From Pollutimonas subterranea (GTDB lineage Bacteria; Pseudomonadota; Gammaproteobacteria; Burkholderiales; Burkholderiaceae_B): a stretch of DNA of 64,000 nt. Shown here piece after piece: positions 27,199 to 35,961 of this stretch (position 1 is its first letter; each line of letters opens with the position of its first letter). The translations under genes and the position numbers were made by a program. The DNA lies in assembly GCF_002849655.1 (NCBI RefSeq), contig NZ_PDNW01000006.1, forward strand, positions 1-64,000. Direction: 5' to 3'. Below the pieces are notes generated by a model. The model saw nothing but the letters and a program-made list of their open reading frames with translations, made no database searches and was not told the origin of the DNA.

Positions 27199-27843
27199 TT
27201 AAATAGATCTTATGTTTTTCGCAAGCGCCCACCACTGTTGTATGCACGGCCTGCTGGCCTGCCGTTCGACATATCTCTTTATTTTTCCAGGGACTGGGTC
27301 GCCGTTTGCGCACAGCCGATTCAACATGACGGACAGATCCACGTCGGCTATCGACCATGATTCAAAAAGATGATTGCCTTGGTCGTCGATAAGCAGGTCG
27401 GCCACGGTCAGGAGTTTTTCGGCTGCCTGTTGGCCCTGCGGAGACAACGGCGCGGGATTCCTGGCGCCGAAAATGACGGTGGTGGGACGTTCCTCGCGAA
27501 GGGCGTCCAGGTCGCTGCGCACCCATGCCTGGATTTGTCGCGCACGCGCTTTTTGTTCGAGATCGTCCGGGTACACGGAAGCGAAATCGGGTTGTGGGTA
27601 AGCCTCTTCCAGGTATTCGATAATCGCCGAGGATTCGGACAGGGAGAACTCGCCTACGACCAGCGCGGGCACGCGCGACGTCAGCGACAGTCGCGCGTAG
27701 TCCTGGCTCAGATGTTCGCCCGCCGCAAGGTCGACGGTGCGCAGTTCAAAAGGCACGCCTTTTTCAAGCAAGGTTGCGTAGACTGAAAGCGCATAAGGGC
27801 TGGAGTACTGGCTGTTGGTGTACAAACGGACGTTCTGGCTCAT
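27199..27843 (-). CDS. Glutathione S-transferase, YfcF-like
   Basis: A 214-residue protein with a thioredoxin-like N-terminal domain (VRLYTNSQYSSPYALSVYATL) and the family segment SLTSRVPALVVGEFSLSESS, then a helical C-terminal domain (SWSIADVDLSVMLNRL). It resembles the E. coli YfcF class of glutathione transferases, which have peroxidase or dehalogenase-like activities; the substrate is not known. The start at 27843 follows GGGAG. It is followed on the same strand by the HMA gene, 64 bases away, and preceded by cobA. The 131-base gap from cobA holds nothing I recognise. Confidence 0.85.
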   Translation of the reverse strand: MSQNVRLYTNSQYSSPYALSVYATLLEKGVPFELRTVDLAAGEHLSQDYARLSLTSRVPALVVGEFSLSESSAIIEYLEEAYPQPDFASVYPDDLEQKARARQIQAWVRSDLDALREERPTTVIFGARNPAPLSPQGQQAAEKLLTVADLLIDDQGNHLFESWSIADVDLSVMLNRLCANGDPVPGKIKRYVERQASRPCIQQWWALAKNIRSI

Positions 27844-27974
27844 GGCGCTCCCGGGGCGAAGATATGCAGTTCACGAAGACGCAAGCAGCGCGGTCAGAAA
27901 CGTGTCGGGCAAGCGTGCCGTTGTCGGTACATGCAGTTTAGAGAGAAACGCTGGGCAGGGATAGCAGGATGTGT

Positions 27975-28772
27975 TCAGGCCGAGCGCTGCACGGGTACGG
28001 CTTGCGCGGCGCTGTCGGCCTGCACCTGCCGGTGCCGAACGACCTCTCCCAGCACAATGACCGCTGGGCTGCCCAGCTGATGCGCTTCGATATCCCTGTC
28101 CAGGTTTTCCAGCGTGGTTGCGATGTGCCGTTGTGCGATGCATGAAACATGCTGGACGACCGCCACCGGCAGCGTGGCAGCGAAACCGGCCTCCATTAAT
28201 TCGGCGACGAGTTGACCGGCGCGCGCCATCCCCATGTAGCAGACGATGGTCAGGCCGCTATCGGCCAGTGCCCGCCAGTCGGGGCGTGCACCATCGACGG
28301 TATGCGCCGTGACCAGCGTGACACCGCGCGATACCTCGCGATGCGTCAAGGGCAGGCCCAGCGCACTGCCCACCGCCAGGCCGGCTGTTATGCCGCTGAT
28401 GCTTTCCACATCAACGCCGCGTTGGCCCAGCCACGCCATTTCTTCGCCGCCTCGCCCGAATATGAAGGGATCGCCGCCCTTGAGTCGCGCAACGGTATGG
28501 CCGCTGCGGGCGTAACGTGCCATGAGCCGCAGGATAAAGTCTTGCGGCGTCGAGGCGCAGCCCCCACGCTTGCCGACATTGACGATGCGCGTGCCCGCCG
28601 ACGCGAGTTCCAGGATGTCCGGGCCGACGAGGTCGTCGACCAGCCATACCGTACAGGTCTTCAGTATCCGCGCTGCTTTTAGCGTAAGTAGCTCGACATC
28701 GCCGGGGCCCGCTCCGATTAGCCATACTTTGCCGGATGATGCCGGCCCGGGTGTAGTAATGGGTGAGGTCAT
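27975..28772 (-). CDS. cobA: Uroporphyrinogen-III C-methyltransferase
   Basis: A 265-residue SAM-dependent methyltransferase (SUMT) that makes precorrin-2, the precursor of siroheme. Motifs are VWLIGAGPGDVELLTLKA, VGKRGG, RLKGGDPFIFGRGGEE and GITAGLAVGSALGLPLTHRE. It is the single-domain form, without the CysG dehydrogenase/chelatase half, so another protein must oxidise and chelate precorrin-2. Its ATG overlaps the nasA stop by 4 bases (ATGA). As the last gene of the nrt-nas operon, it raises siroheme supply for NirB when nitrate is used. Confidence 0.94.
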   Translation of the reverse strand: MTSPITTPGPASSGKVWLIGAGPGDVELLTLKAARILKTCTVWLVDDLVGPDILELASAGTRIVNVGKRGGCASTPQDFILRLMARYARSGHTVARLKGGDPFIFGRGGEEMAWLGQRGVDVESISGITAGLAVGSALGLPLTHREVSRGVTLVTAHTVDGARPDWRALADSGLTIVCYMGMARAGQLVAELMEAGFAATLPVAVVQHVSCIAQRHIATTLENLDRDIEAHQLGSPAVIVLGEVVRHRQVQADSAAQAVPVQRSA

Positions 28773-31504
28773 ACTCGAATCTCCTGGGTGTTATGGCGTT
28801 GGATCATGCGTTTTATCTCCGGCAGGCACGACCCGCAGGAAGTACCGCATTTCAGAGTGGCCTGCAATCCTTCCAGCAGGTGTCCAGCGGTGATCCCGGC
28901 GTCAATGGCCGTATCGCTCACGTTCTCGCAACTGCATACGGTGCGCGCACGTGCCGCGGCCCGGGCGCGCCCTTGCAGCAACTGCCCTGGGTCGGCGGGG
29001 AGCACGTGCGTATCGGCCCACTGCAACAGGGCTTCGTGGCCTCGTGTGTCGCCGGCCAGCAGAAAGGCATCGACCCGAGCGCCGCAATACTGGATGCGCC
29101 TCGTGATGCCTAGTGCCGGATCGTCAAAGGTCAGGCCGGCGTCATCCAGTTGCAGGTCGCGAACCAGTTCGGTCAGTGTCGCGGTGTCGGGCTTTTCGGG
29201 ACTCGCAAAACGCATGCGCAGTCCTTCGCCGCCGACGGCCGAAGGCATCAAGACGGCATAAGGAAATACGGCGAGCCACTTGGACAGCCGTTGCCGCAGC
29301 GAGGGAATGTAGCCGCGTATCCAGGCGGTTGCTTGCCATGCGTAGTTCTGCACGGAGATGCCGGCCGCGCTATGCTTGAGTTCGGGTTGTTGCGAAATGG
29401 GATCACGGGCGCTGTTGGCCAGGGCGTTGACGCCATTGCCGGCCATGAAGGCGCTGCCCCAGTGCATGGGCAGCCAGGCGTGGCCTGGATTCAAATTCTC
29501 ATCGGCCATGGCCGCGAGCACGATATGACCGCGCCGGGTCTCCACCTTGACGAATGCGTCATCCTGGATATTGTGGCGCAGCATGTCGTTGGGATGCAGG
29601 TAAATGAAAGGCTCTTCGGCGTGACGGGTCAGTGCCGGCACGAGGCCGCTACGGCTCATGGTGTGCCACTGATCCCTCATGCGCCCTGTCGTCAATCGCA
29701 AGGGATAGCCGGTCGAAACGCGCTCGGCAACAGGTACGTAGTCCACATCCATGAAACGGGCACGGCCATTGGCCGTTGCGAATACGCCGTCCGCATACAA
29801 GCGTACGGGTGCGCTACGGGGCCCTTTGTATGGCCATTGCTGGGGACCGTCCTTGTCCAGCGTCGCATAATCAAGTGCGCTGTAGTCCAGGTCCCGCCCT
29901 GCTGTGAAGCGTACATGTTCCGCAAATATCTCGGCTTCGTCCTGATAGTCGAACAGGCGTGTTTTTTCGGGCGCAATGCGTAGTGCCAAACGACGTGCAA
30001 TCCCGCACACCAGTTGCCAATCCGGCCGGGCGTCGCCGGGTGCTTCGATGGCGGCTCGTACGCGGCTGATGCGCCGTTCTGAATTGGTCACTGTCCCGCT
30101 TTTCTCGGGCCAGGTGGCTGCCGGCAGGACCAGGTCGGCATAGGCCAGTGTTTCCGTATTCGCAAATGCTTCTTGCACGATGACGAACTCAGCGGCGTTC
30201 AGCGCGGCACGGACCTTTGCCTGGTCCGGCATGGATTGCGCGGGATTCGTGGCCGCGACCCACAACACTTTTACTCGGCCGTCGAGCACCGCGTCGAACA
30301 TGTCGATGGCGGTGTGGCCGGGCTTATCGGGCACGGCGTCGACCTTCCACAGGCGTGCCACCTCGGCCCGATGCTGGGTGTCGTTGGGGTCCCGATGTCC
30401 CGGCAGCAAGGTGGCCATGCCGCCTGCTTCCCGGCCACCCATGGCGTTGGGCTGACCGGTAAGCGAGAACGGGCCGGCGCCTTTCTTTCCGATCTGGCCG
30501 GTCGCCAGATGCAGATGGATCAGGGCCGAGTTCTTGGCCGTGCCGCTGCTGGATTGATTCAAACCCATGGTGTACAGGGAAAGGGCTGCCTGCGCATTGC
30601 CGAACCAGCGGGCGCATTGCACGATGTCGGCAGCCGATACGCCACAGAGCTCCTGTGCAAGTTCGGGGGTGAACGCGCGGATACGCGTCTCGACCTGCGC
30701 ATAGCCCTCAGTGTGGCGGTCAATGTAGTCCAGGTCCACCAGACCTCCGCGCGCCATCACATTGAGCATGGCATGGAACAGTGCCACATCGCTGCCGGGC
30801 GTGATGGCCAAGTGTATATCTGCGATATCGCAGGTGTCCGTGCGCCGGGGGTCGACCACGATGATTTTCATGTCGGGGCGACGTTCCTTGGCGGCTTCCA
30901 GCCGACGAAACAGCACGGGGTGCGCGTATGCCATATTGGAACCCGCAATCATGACGGTATCGGCATGATCCAGGTCGTCATAGCATGCCGGCGGCGCATC
31001 GGCACCCAGGGTGAGCTTGTAGCCCGACACGGCGCTGGACATGCAAAGGCGGGAGTTGGTGTCGATATTGTTGGTGCCCACCAGCGCGCGTGCCAGCTTG
31101 TTGAAGACGGCATAGTCTTCGGTAAGCAACTGTCCGGATAGATAGAATCCGATCGAGTCCGGACCGTGCGTGCCAATGACATCCGCCAGCTTGGCGGCGG
31201 CAATGTCGCAAGCGTCGTCCAGAGCGATGTTGCGACGCGGTTCGTCTTTGCTCTCGCGCCATTGCGCCGACAGTATCCGGCTGCCGTCACGGCGTACTGT
31301 CGCCCCCAGCGCCATGCCTTTGCTGCATAGCTTGCCCAAGCTGGACGGATGCCGCTCATCGCCGCTTACCTTCAGGACTTGATTGCCATCGGTGTGAATC
31401 TTCACGCCGCAACCCGTGCCGCAATAGCAGCAGATGGACGACAGGATGCGGGGCTGGGCGCCAGGGCCGGTGCCGGTCAACGAAGGCATATCGACAAGGT
31501 TCAT
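28769..31504 (-). CDS. nasA: Assimilatory nitrate reductase, catalytic subunit
   Basis: A 911-residue molybdopterin (bis-MGD) enzyme reducing nitrate to nitrite. An N-terminal [4Fe-4S] site (CCYCGTGCGV plus a later Cys in KLCSKGMAL) starts at about residue 24. The molybdopterin domains span most of the chain. A BFD-like [2Fe-2S] domain with CSCENVSD and CGTSCGSC follows from about residue 857, which distinguishes NasA-type from NarB-type enzymes. It overlaps nasC by 4 bases (ATGA) and cobA by 4 bases (ATGA), showing tight translational coupling. No Tat or Sec signal is present, so it is cytoplasmic. Confidence 0.95.
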   Translation of the reverse strand: MNLVDMPSLTGTGPGAQPRILSSICCYCGTGCGVKIHTDGNQVLKVSGDERHPSSLGKLCSKGMALGATVRRDGSRILSAQWRESKDEPRRNIALDDACDIAAAKLADVIGTHGPDSIGFYLSGQLLTEDYAVFNKLARALVGTNNIDTNSRLCMSSAVSGYKLTLGADAPPACYDDLDHADTVMIAGSNMAYAHPVLFRRLEAAKERRPDMKIIVVDPRRTDTCDIADIHLAITPGSDVALFHAMLNVMARGGLVDLDYIDRHTEGYAQVETRIRAFTPELAQELCGVSAADIVQCARWFGNAQAALSLYTMGLNQSSSGTAKNSALIHLHLATGQIGKKGAGPFSLTGQPNAMGGREAGGMATLLPGHRDPNDTQHRAEVARLWKVDAVPDKPGHTAIDMFDAVLDGRVKVLWVAATNPAQSMPDQAKVRAALNAAEFVIVQEAFANTETLAYADLVLPAATWPEKSGTVTNSERRISRVRAAIEAPGDARPDWQLVCGIARRLALRIAPEKTRLFDYQDEAEIFAEHVRFTAGRDLDYSALDYATLDKDGPQQWPYKGPRSAPVRLYADGVFATANGRARFMDVDYVPVAERVSTGYPLRLTTGRMRDQWHTMSRSGLVPALTRHAEEPFIYLHPNDMLRHNIQDDAFVKVETRRGHIVLAAMADENLNPGHAWLPMHWGSAFMAGNGVNALANSARDPISQQPELKHSAAGISVQNYAWQATAWIRGYIPSLRQRLSKWLAVFPYAVLMPSAVGGEGLRMRFASPEKPDTATLTELVRDLQLDDAGLTFDDPALGITRRIQYCGARVDAFLLAGDTRGHEALLQWADTHVLPADPGQLLQGRARAAARARTVCSCENVSDTAIDAGITAGHLLEGLQATLKCGTSCGSCLPEIKRMIQRHNTQEIRV

Positions 31505-32721
31505 GACTGGCTCTCCGCGCCTTCGCCGAACATAAGCTGTCCACGCTGGCGGCTAACGGACTTGCCCTCTCGTATCAGCCGCAGGTACCAGGCGCTGTCT
31601 GCCGTGTCGCCATACAGGCAGGCGCCTATCAACTTATCGTCCTTGATGACCAGCTTCTTATAAATTCCAGCCATTGCGTTCGCCAGGGTAATGGATTGGG
31701 TGCCGGCATTACCGATGAAGTCGCCCGCTGAAAACACGTCGATCCCCGTGACCTTCAACTTCGTCGACAGGGCGCTGCCGGAATACCGTCCTATGCCATG
31801 GAAGGCGAGGTGGTTGGCGGCGACTTTGGCCTGCTCGAACAAGGGCGCGACCAGCCCATAGGCCATGCCTCGGTGGCTGACGCATTCACCCACAGCGTAG
31901 ATGCTGGGGTCGTAGGTTTGCAGCGTGTCGTTGACAGTGATGCCGCGTTCGGTATGAATTCCGGCCTTTTGGGCCAAGTCGGTATTGGGTCGTATGCCGA
32001 CCGCCATGACGACCAGGTCAGTCTTGCATTCCGAGCCATCCGTGAAGCGTATGGCCTGCACAGCGCCTTCTTCGTCGCCCACTATGCATTCGGTCTGGCG
32101 GTTCATCAGGAAGCGCATCCCGCGGCGTTCGAGGTCTTTTTGCAGCAGCGTGGCGGCCGACTTGTCCAGCTGCCGGTTCAGCAAGGTCTCGCCAAGATGC
32201 ACAACGGATACTTCCATGCCGCGTGCCGCCAGTCCATTGGCCGCTTCCAGTCCCAGCAATCCGCCGCCGATCACGACAGCCCGCTTCAGTTTGCTGGCCG
32301 CAGCTATCATCAGGTTGACATCGTTGATATCGCGAAACGTGATGACGCGCTTCAAGTCATTGCCCGGCACGGGAAGGATGAATGGATTGGATCCTGTGGC
32401 CAGCAGCAGGCGGTCGTACTTGGCTATTGTGCCGTCATCGGCAACGACTTCCCGCCGCGCACGGTTTATTCGTGTGACGGTGGCGTTCAGATGAAGGGTA
32501 ATCCCGTTCTTTCGATACCAGTCTGCGTCGTTCAGGATGATGTCCTGAACGGTCTGTTCGCCGGTCAGCACGGGCGACAGCAGGATGCGGTTGTAGTTGG
32601 TGTACGGCTCCGCGCCGAACACCGTAATATCGTACAGGTCGCGATCCAGCTTAAGCAGTTCTTCCAATGTGCGGATTCCGGCCATGCCATTGCCGACGAC
32701 GACGAGCTTGCGCTTTTTCAT
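31501..32721 (-). CDS. nasC: FAD/NADH-dependent nitrate reductase electron-transfer subunit
   Basis: A 406-residue FAD-dependent pyridine-nucleotide oxidoreductase resembling the N-terminal half of NirB: VVVGNGMAGIRTLEEL, GGGLLGLEAANGL, and YAVGECVSHRGMAYGL. In Klebsiella the nasC product passes electrons from NADH to NasA; the same role is inferred here because it sits directly before nasA with a 4-base ATGA overlap. The start ATG 32721 overlaps the upstream nrtD stop in the same way. A longer frame upstream of 32721 is only an alternate frame of nrtD. Confidence 0.85.
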   Translation of the reverse strand: MKKRKLVVVGNGMAGIRTLEELLKLDRDLYDITVFGAEPYTNYNRILLSPVLTGEQTVQDIILNDADWYRKNGITLHLNATVTRINRARREVVADDGTIAKYDRLLLATGSNPFILPVPGNDLKRVITFRDINDVNLMIAAASKLKRAVVIGGGLLGLEAANGLAARGMEVSVVHLGETLLNRQLDKSAATLLQKDLERRGMRFLMNRQTECIVGDEEGAVQAIRFTDGSECKTDLVVMAVGIRPNTDLAQKAGIHTERGITVNDTLQTYDPSIYAVGECVSHRGMAYGLVAPLFEQAKVAANHLAFHGIGRYSGSALSTKLKVTGIDVFSAGDFIGNAGTQSITLANAMAGIYKKLVIKDDKLIGACLYGDTADSAWYLRLIREGKSVSRQRGQLMFGEGAESQS

Positions 32722-33572
32722 GGTTGGGCAACAGACGAGGATAGGGCTTCTTGCGGATCCGGAAGCGCGTTCCGGACGGTGTTTTGGTCTGGATGCCGAT
32801 GCCGCTGATGCAGGAAACTCAGCACAGCAGCGCGATACGCGGCGTATCGGGCGTCGTCGAGAAGCGCAAGGCGATTGCGTGGGCGATCCAGATCCACCTG
32901 AACGATATCGCCTATCGTGGCGGCAGGACCGTTGGTCAGCATTACGATGCGATCGGACAAGAGCACGGCTTCGTCCACATCGTGCGTTACCATCACGGCG
33001 GTGGTCGATGTGCTGGCCACGATACGTAGCAGCTCGTCCTGGAGATGAGCACGGGTCAGCGAATCGAGGGCACCGAAGGGTTCGTCCAGCAACAATACCT
33101 TGGGTTCCAGGGCCAGCGCACGCGCAATACCGACCCGCTGCTTCATGCCGCCCGATATCTCCTTGGGAAGTTTGTGTTGGGCGTGACGCAAGCCGACCAG
33201 GTTCAGTGCTGAAGCAGTCCTGGCTTTCAGCTGGCCCACCGTGTCGGTGCGCGAGAACACGCGTTCGACGGCTAGATAGACGTTCTGGAAGCAGGTAAGC
33301 CATGGCAGCAGCGAATGGTTCTGGAACACGACCGCACGGTCCGGTCCGGGCCCCTTGATTTCCTTTTCGCCGCACAGCAGGACACCCGTGGTGGGCGTGG
33401 CGATACCGGCAATCAGGTTGAGCAAGGTGGATTTACCGCAACCGGAGTGCCCGATCAATGAAACGAATTCGCCTTTGCGTATATTCAGGTTTATGTCGCG
33501 CAAGGCAACAAAGTCGCCTTTCTTCGAGGAAAATGTTTGTCCTACGTATTCAATGCGTACGAATTTTTCCAT
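32718..33572 (-). CDS. nrtD: Nitrate ABC transporter, ATP-binding protein
   Basis: A 284-residue ABC ATPase of the nitrate/sulfonate/taurine type. The Walker A site is GHSGCGKST, the Q-loop region is VVFQNHSLLPWL, the signature is EISGGMKQR, the Walker B site is VLLLDEP, and the switch is VTHDVDEA. It powers nitrate uptake with the permease and binding protein encoded directly upstream. It is the simple form, without the NrtA-like C-terminal extension seen in cyanobacterial NrtC. It begins 12 bases after nrtB, and its stop overlaps the nasC start. Confidence 0.93.
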   Translation of the reverse strand: MEKFVRIEYVGQTFSSKKGDFVALRDINLNIRKGEFVSLIGHSGCGKSTLLNLIAGIATPTTGVLLCGEKEIKGPGPDRAVVFQNHSLLPWLTCFQNVYLAVERVFSRTDTVGQLKARTASALNLVGLRHAQHKLPKEISGGMKQRVGIARALALEPKVLLLDEPFGALDSLTRAHLQDELLRIVASTSTTAVMVTHDVDEAVLLSDRIVMLTNGPAATIGDIVQVDLDRPRNRLALLDDARYAAYRAAVLSFLHQRHRHPDQNTVRNALPDPQEALSSSVAQP

Positions 33573-33584
33573 GGCGTTATGATC

Positions 33585-34412
33585 CTAGGCCTCGTAGTTG
33601 AATCGCCGCGCTACAGCGAGCAAAGCCAGGTCCAGTGCCAATCCCACGACACCGATGACCAGGACGGCGATCAGGATGTTCTGTACGTTCAGGTTGTTCC
33701 ACTCATCCCACAGCCAAAAGCCCAGGCCGGTTCCGCCGGTCAGCATTTCGGCAGCGACGATCACCAGCCATGCCGTTCCTATGGAAAGCCGTACGCCGGT
33801 CATGACGTAGGGCATGACCGAGGGCAAAAGAATGCGTGTAAACACCTTCCACTCGGACAAGTCCAGCACACGCGCCACATTCAGGTAGTCTTGCGGCACG
33901 CGCTTGACGCCTTCCGCCGTATTGATGATCATGGGCCAGATCGAACAGATGAAGATGGCCCAGATGGCGGCGGGATTGGCGGCCTTGAACAGCAACAGGC
34001 CCAGGGGCAGCCATGCCAGGGGCGAGACCGGTCGGAGCAGGCTGATGACCGGTGAGCAGATGGCATTGATGGACGGCACCCGGCCGATCAGGAAGCCCGT
34101 CGGAATGCCGACAGCGGCCGCCAGCACGAATCCCAGTGCTACCCGACCCAGCGAGGCCAGGATATTCCAGCCTATGCCTACGTCGTTGGGTCCGTTGTCG
34201 TAGAAGGGATCGCTGAACAATTCCAACGCTGCCAGCAAGGTGGATTCGGGTCCCGGAATCTCGATGATCTTCAGCGAGATAATCTTCCATATAACGAGCA
34301 GCAAGGCAAAACCCGTGGCCGGACCCGCGAGGGCACCGGCAATTCGTTCCACTTGGTCGCGCAAGTTATCCCTTCGCATAAATGCCGTGAAATGTGCCGC
34401 CATCGTATTCAT
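33585..34412 (-). CDS. nrtB: Nitrate ABC transporter, permease
   Basis: A 275-residue inner-membrane permease with about six transmembrane helices. The cytoplasmic EAA loop reads DYLNVARVLDLSEWKVFTRILLP, typical of nitrate/taurine-type importers, and the segment AAEMLTGGTGLGFWLWDEWN marks the NrtB group. The start MNTMAAH at 34412 follows AAGGAG with 6-base spacing; a longer frame upstream is only an alternate frame of nrtA. nrtA lies 11 bases upstream and nrtD 12 bases downstream. Confidence 0.93.
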   Translation of the reverse strand: MNTMAAHFTAFMRRDNLRDQVERIAGALAGPATGFALLLVIWKIISLKIIEIPGPESTLLAALELFSDPFYDNGPNDVGIGWNILASLGRVALGFVLAAAVGIPTGFLIGRVPSINAICSPVISLLRPVSPLAWLPLGLLLFKAANPAAIWAIFICSIWPMIINTAEGVKRVPQDYLNVARVLDLSEWKVFTRILLPSVMPYVMTGVRLSIGTAWLVIVAAEMLTGGTGLGFWLWDEWNNLNVQNILIAVLVIGVVGLALDLALLAVARRFNYEA

Positions 34413-34423
34413 GTCTGCTCCTT

Positions 34424-35734
34424 TCAGGGCGCTTTGATCTTGAAACCATCCGCATAGGCGGCCGGATCGCTTCCATCCCACGTCACGCCGTCGAGCAGCG
34501 TGCTGGAGCGCATTTCGCTGTTGGGAAGTGCAGTGCCGGTGGCCTGCGCGGCCTGCTTGTAGATGTCGATGCGATTGACTTCCCGCGCCACCGCAAGATA
34601 GTCGGGATGGTCCGTGGCAAGGCCCCAGCGCTTTTGCTGAGTCAGGAACCACATGCCGTCGCTCAGGTAAGGGAAGTTGGCGCCGCCGTCAGCGTAGAAG
34701 CGCATAGGATGCGTGTCGGCCCATGACTTCCCCAGGCCGTTCTCGTACTGACCGAGCATACGGTCCACGATGGTGTCCACGTTTGTGTTCACATAGGATT
34801 TGGCCGCTATGGTTTCCGCCGTCTTGCGCACGTTGGCCGGCGAGCTGTCTATCCATCGGCTGGCCTCCAGGATGGCGGCCGTTACGGCACGGGCGGTGTT
34901 CGGGTGTCGGTCCACAAAATCGCGCCGCGTACCCAGTACCTTTTCAGGATGGTCGGCCCAGATATCCTGCGACGTTGCTACGCTGAAACCCAGCTTGTCG
35001 ATGATGGCGCGGGCATTCCAGGGTTCGCCCACGCAAAAGCCATCGACGTTGCCTATCCGCATATTGGCAACCATTTGCGGAGGCGGCACGGTGACCGTGC
35101 GGGCGGTCAGTGGATTGATCCCATAGCTGGCCAGCCAGTAATACAGCCACATGGCATGGGTGCCCGTAGGAAACGTGTGGGCAAAGGTATATTGGCGCGG
35201 ATCGCCCGCTATCTTTTTCTGCAGCGATTCACCATCAATGACGCCTGCTTCGCGCAATTGATTCGAGAGGGTGATGCCCTGCCCATTCTGGTTCAGGCTC
35301 ATCAGGACGGCCATGTCCTGCTTCCCACCGGCAATTCCCATTTGCATTCCATAGATCAGCCCGTACAGGACGTGGGCGAAATCCAGGTCGCCGTTGGAGA
35401 GCTTCTCCCTGACGCCCGCCCACGATGCTTCTTTGGCCGGCACGATAGTGACACCGTGCTTCTTGTCGAAACCCATCACCGATGCCATGACGACCGATGC
35501 GCAGTCGGTGAGGGGAATGAATCCGATCTTCACCTCGCTCTTTTCAGGAGCATCGGAGCCTGCCGCCCATGCCCCGGCGCGGATCAAGGGATCAACCAGC
35601 GACATGAGCCCCAGGCCCGCGGCGGCTTTCGCCGTATTGCCCAGCCAGGTCCGGCGCCGGCTATTGACCGGCGCAGCCTGGGCCAGGGTTGTGGAAGGAG
35701 CTGGAACAGCAATAGGCGTGTCGTTGGATTTCAT
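34424..35734 (-). CDS. nrtA: Nitrate-binding periplasmic protein
   Basis: A 436-residue nitrate-binding protein of the NrtA/NasF group. The N-terminus has a twin-arginine-like segment (SRRRTWLGN at about residues 27-35) followed by a hydrophobic stretch, so Tat export or a lipidated form is likely. The mature part contains VKIGFIPLTDCASVVMAS and GDPRQYTFAHTFPTGTHAMW, plus NVDGFCVGEPWNARAI. It is the first gene of the nrtABD-nasC-nasA-cobA operon. ATG 35734 is chosen because the upstream sigma-54 promoter leaves only a short leader; GGA lies 8 bases before it. Confidence 0.93.
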   Translation of the reverse strand: MKSNDTPIAVPAPSTTLAQAAPVNSRRRTWLGNTAKAAAGLGLMSLVDPLIRAGAWAAGSDAPEKSEVKIGFIPLTDCASVVMASVMGFDKKHGVTIVPAKEASWAGVREKLSNGDLDFAHVLYGLIYGMQMGIAGGKQDMAVLMSLNQNGQGITLSNQLREAGVIDGESLQKKIAGDPRQYTFAHTFPTGTHAMWLYYWLASYGINPLTARTVTVPPPQMVANMRIGNVDGFCVGEPWNARAIIDKLGFSVATSQDIWADHPEKVLGTRRDFVDRHPNTARAVTAAILEASRWIDSSPANVRKTAETIAAKSYVNTNVDTIVDRMLGQYENGLGKSWADTHPMRFYADGGANFPYLSDGMWFLTQQKRWGLATDHPDYLAVAREVNRIDIYKQAAQATGTALPNSEMRSSTLLDGVTWDGSDPAAYADGFKIKAP

Positions 35735-35769
35735 TTGTGATCCGTCAAAGAAGATGCCCCATGGCTTAC

Positions 35770-35784
35770 GCAAAGGCCGTGCCA
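35770..35784 (-). promoter_or_regulatory. Sigma-54 promoter of the nrtA operon
   Basis: The minus strand reads TGGCACG, GCCT, TTGC, matching the sigma-54 core exactly, 36 bases before the nrtA start codon. The predicted leader is only about 25 bases, too short for a terminator-type attenuator, unlike the nirB leader. Control here is therefore probably at initiation, through NtrC. Confidence 0.82.
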
Positions 35785-35896
35785 CAATTTTTCGACGCGT
35801 TCCGCAGCGCCTTCGTCATAGCAGGCGCCCAAGCGCATCGGGGGTTCAGGCACGGGCGCATGGGCCGCACCGCCGGCGGGCGGATTGTTGTGCATC

Positions 35897-35911
35897 GCAC
35901 CAATCCTGTGC
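35897..35911. promoter_or_regulatory. NtrC-type enhancer site candidate
   Basis: The plus strand reads GCACC-AATCCT-GTGC, that is GCAC-N6-GGTGC on the other strand, which agrees with the NtrC sites before enterobacterial glnA. It is centred about 127 bases upstream of the nrtA sigma-54 core, a usual enhancer distance. It also overlaps the expected -35 region of the divergent dinB promoter. No ntrBC genes are in the window. Confidence 0.6.
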
Positions 35912-35924
35912 AGGCGCCGGGGTT

Positions 35925-35948
35925 TATAATCCCTGGGTTTTTGTACAG
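35925..35948 (+). promoter_or_regulatory. dinB -10 element and LexA box candidate
   Basis: A perfect -10 hexamer TATAAT (35925-35930) is followed by CTGG-N8-ACAG (35933-35948), one base from the LexA consensus CTGT-N8-ACAG. A LexA box overlapping the start of transcription would block dinB until DNA damage. No good -35 hexamer is visible. The dinB start codon lies 14 bases after the box. Confidence 0.6.
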
Positions 35949-35961
35949 CTTGTGCACCGCC

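Noticed and set aside
35805-35835. GCGCCT/AGGCGC stem upstream of nrtA as a NasR leader hairpin.
   Set aside because: It lies upstream of the sigma-54 promoter and so would not be transcribed into the nrtA leader.
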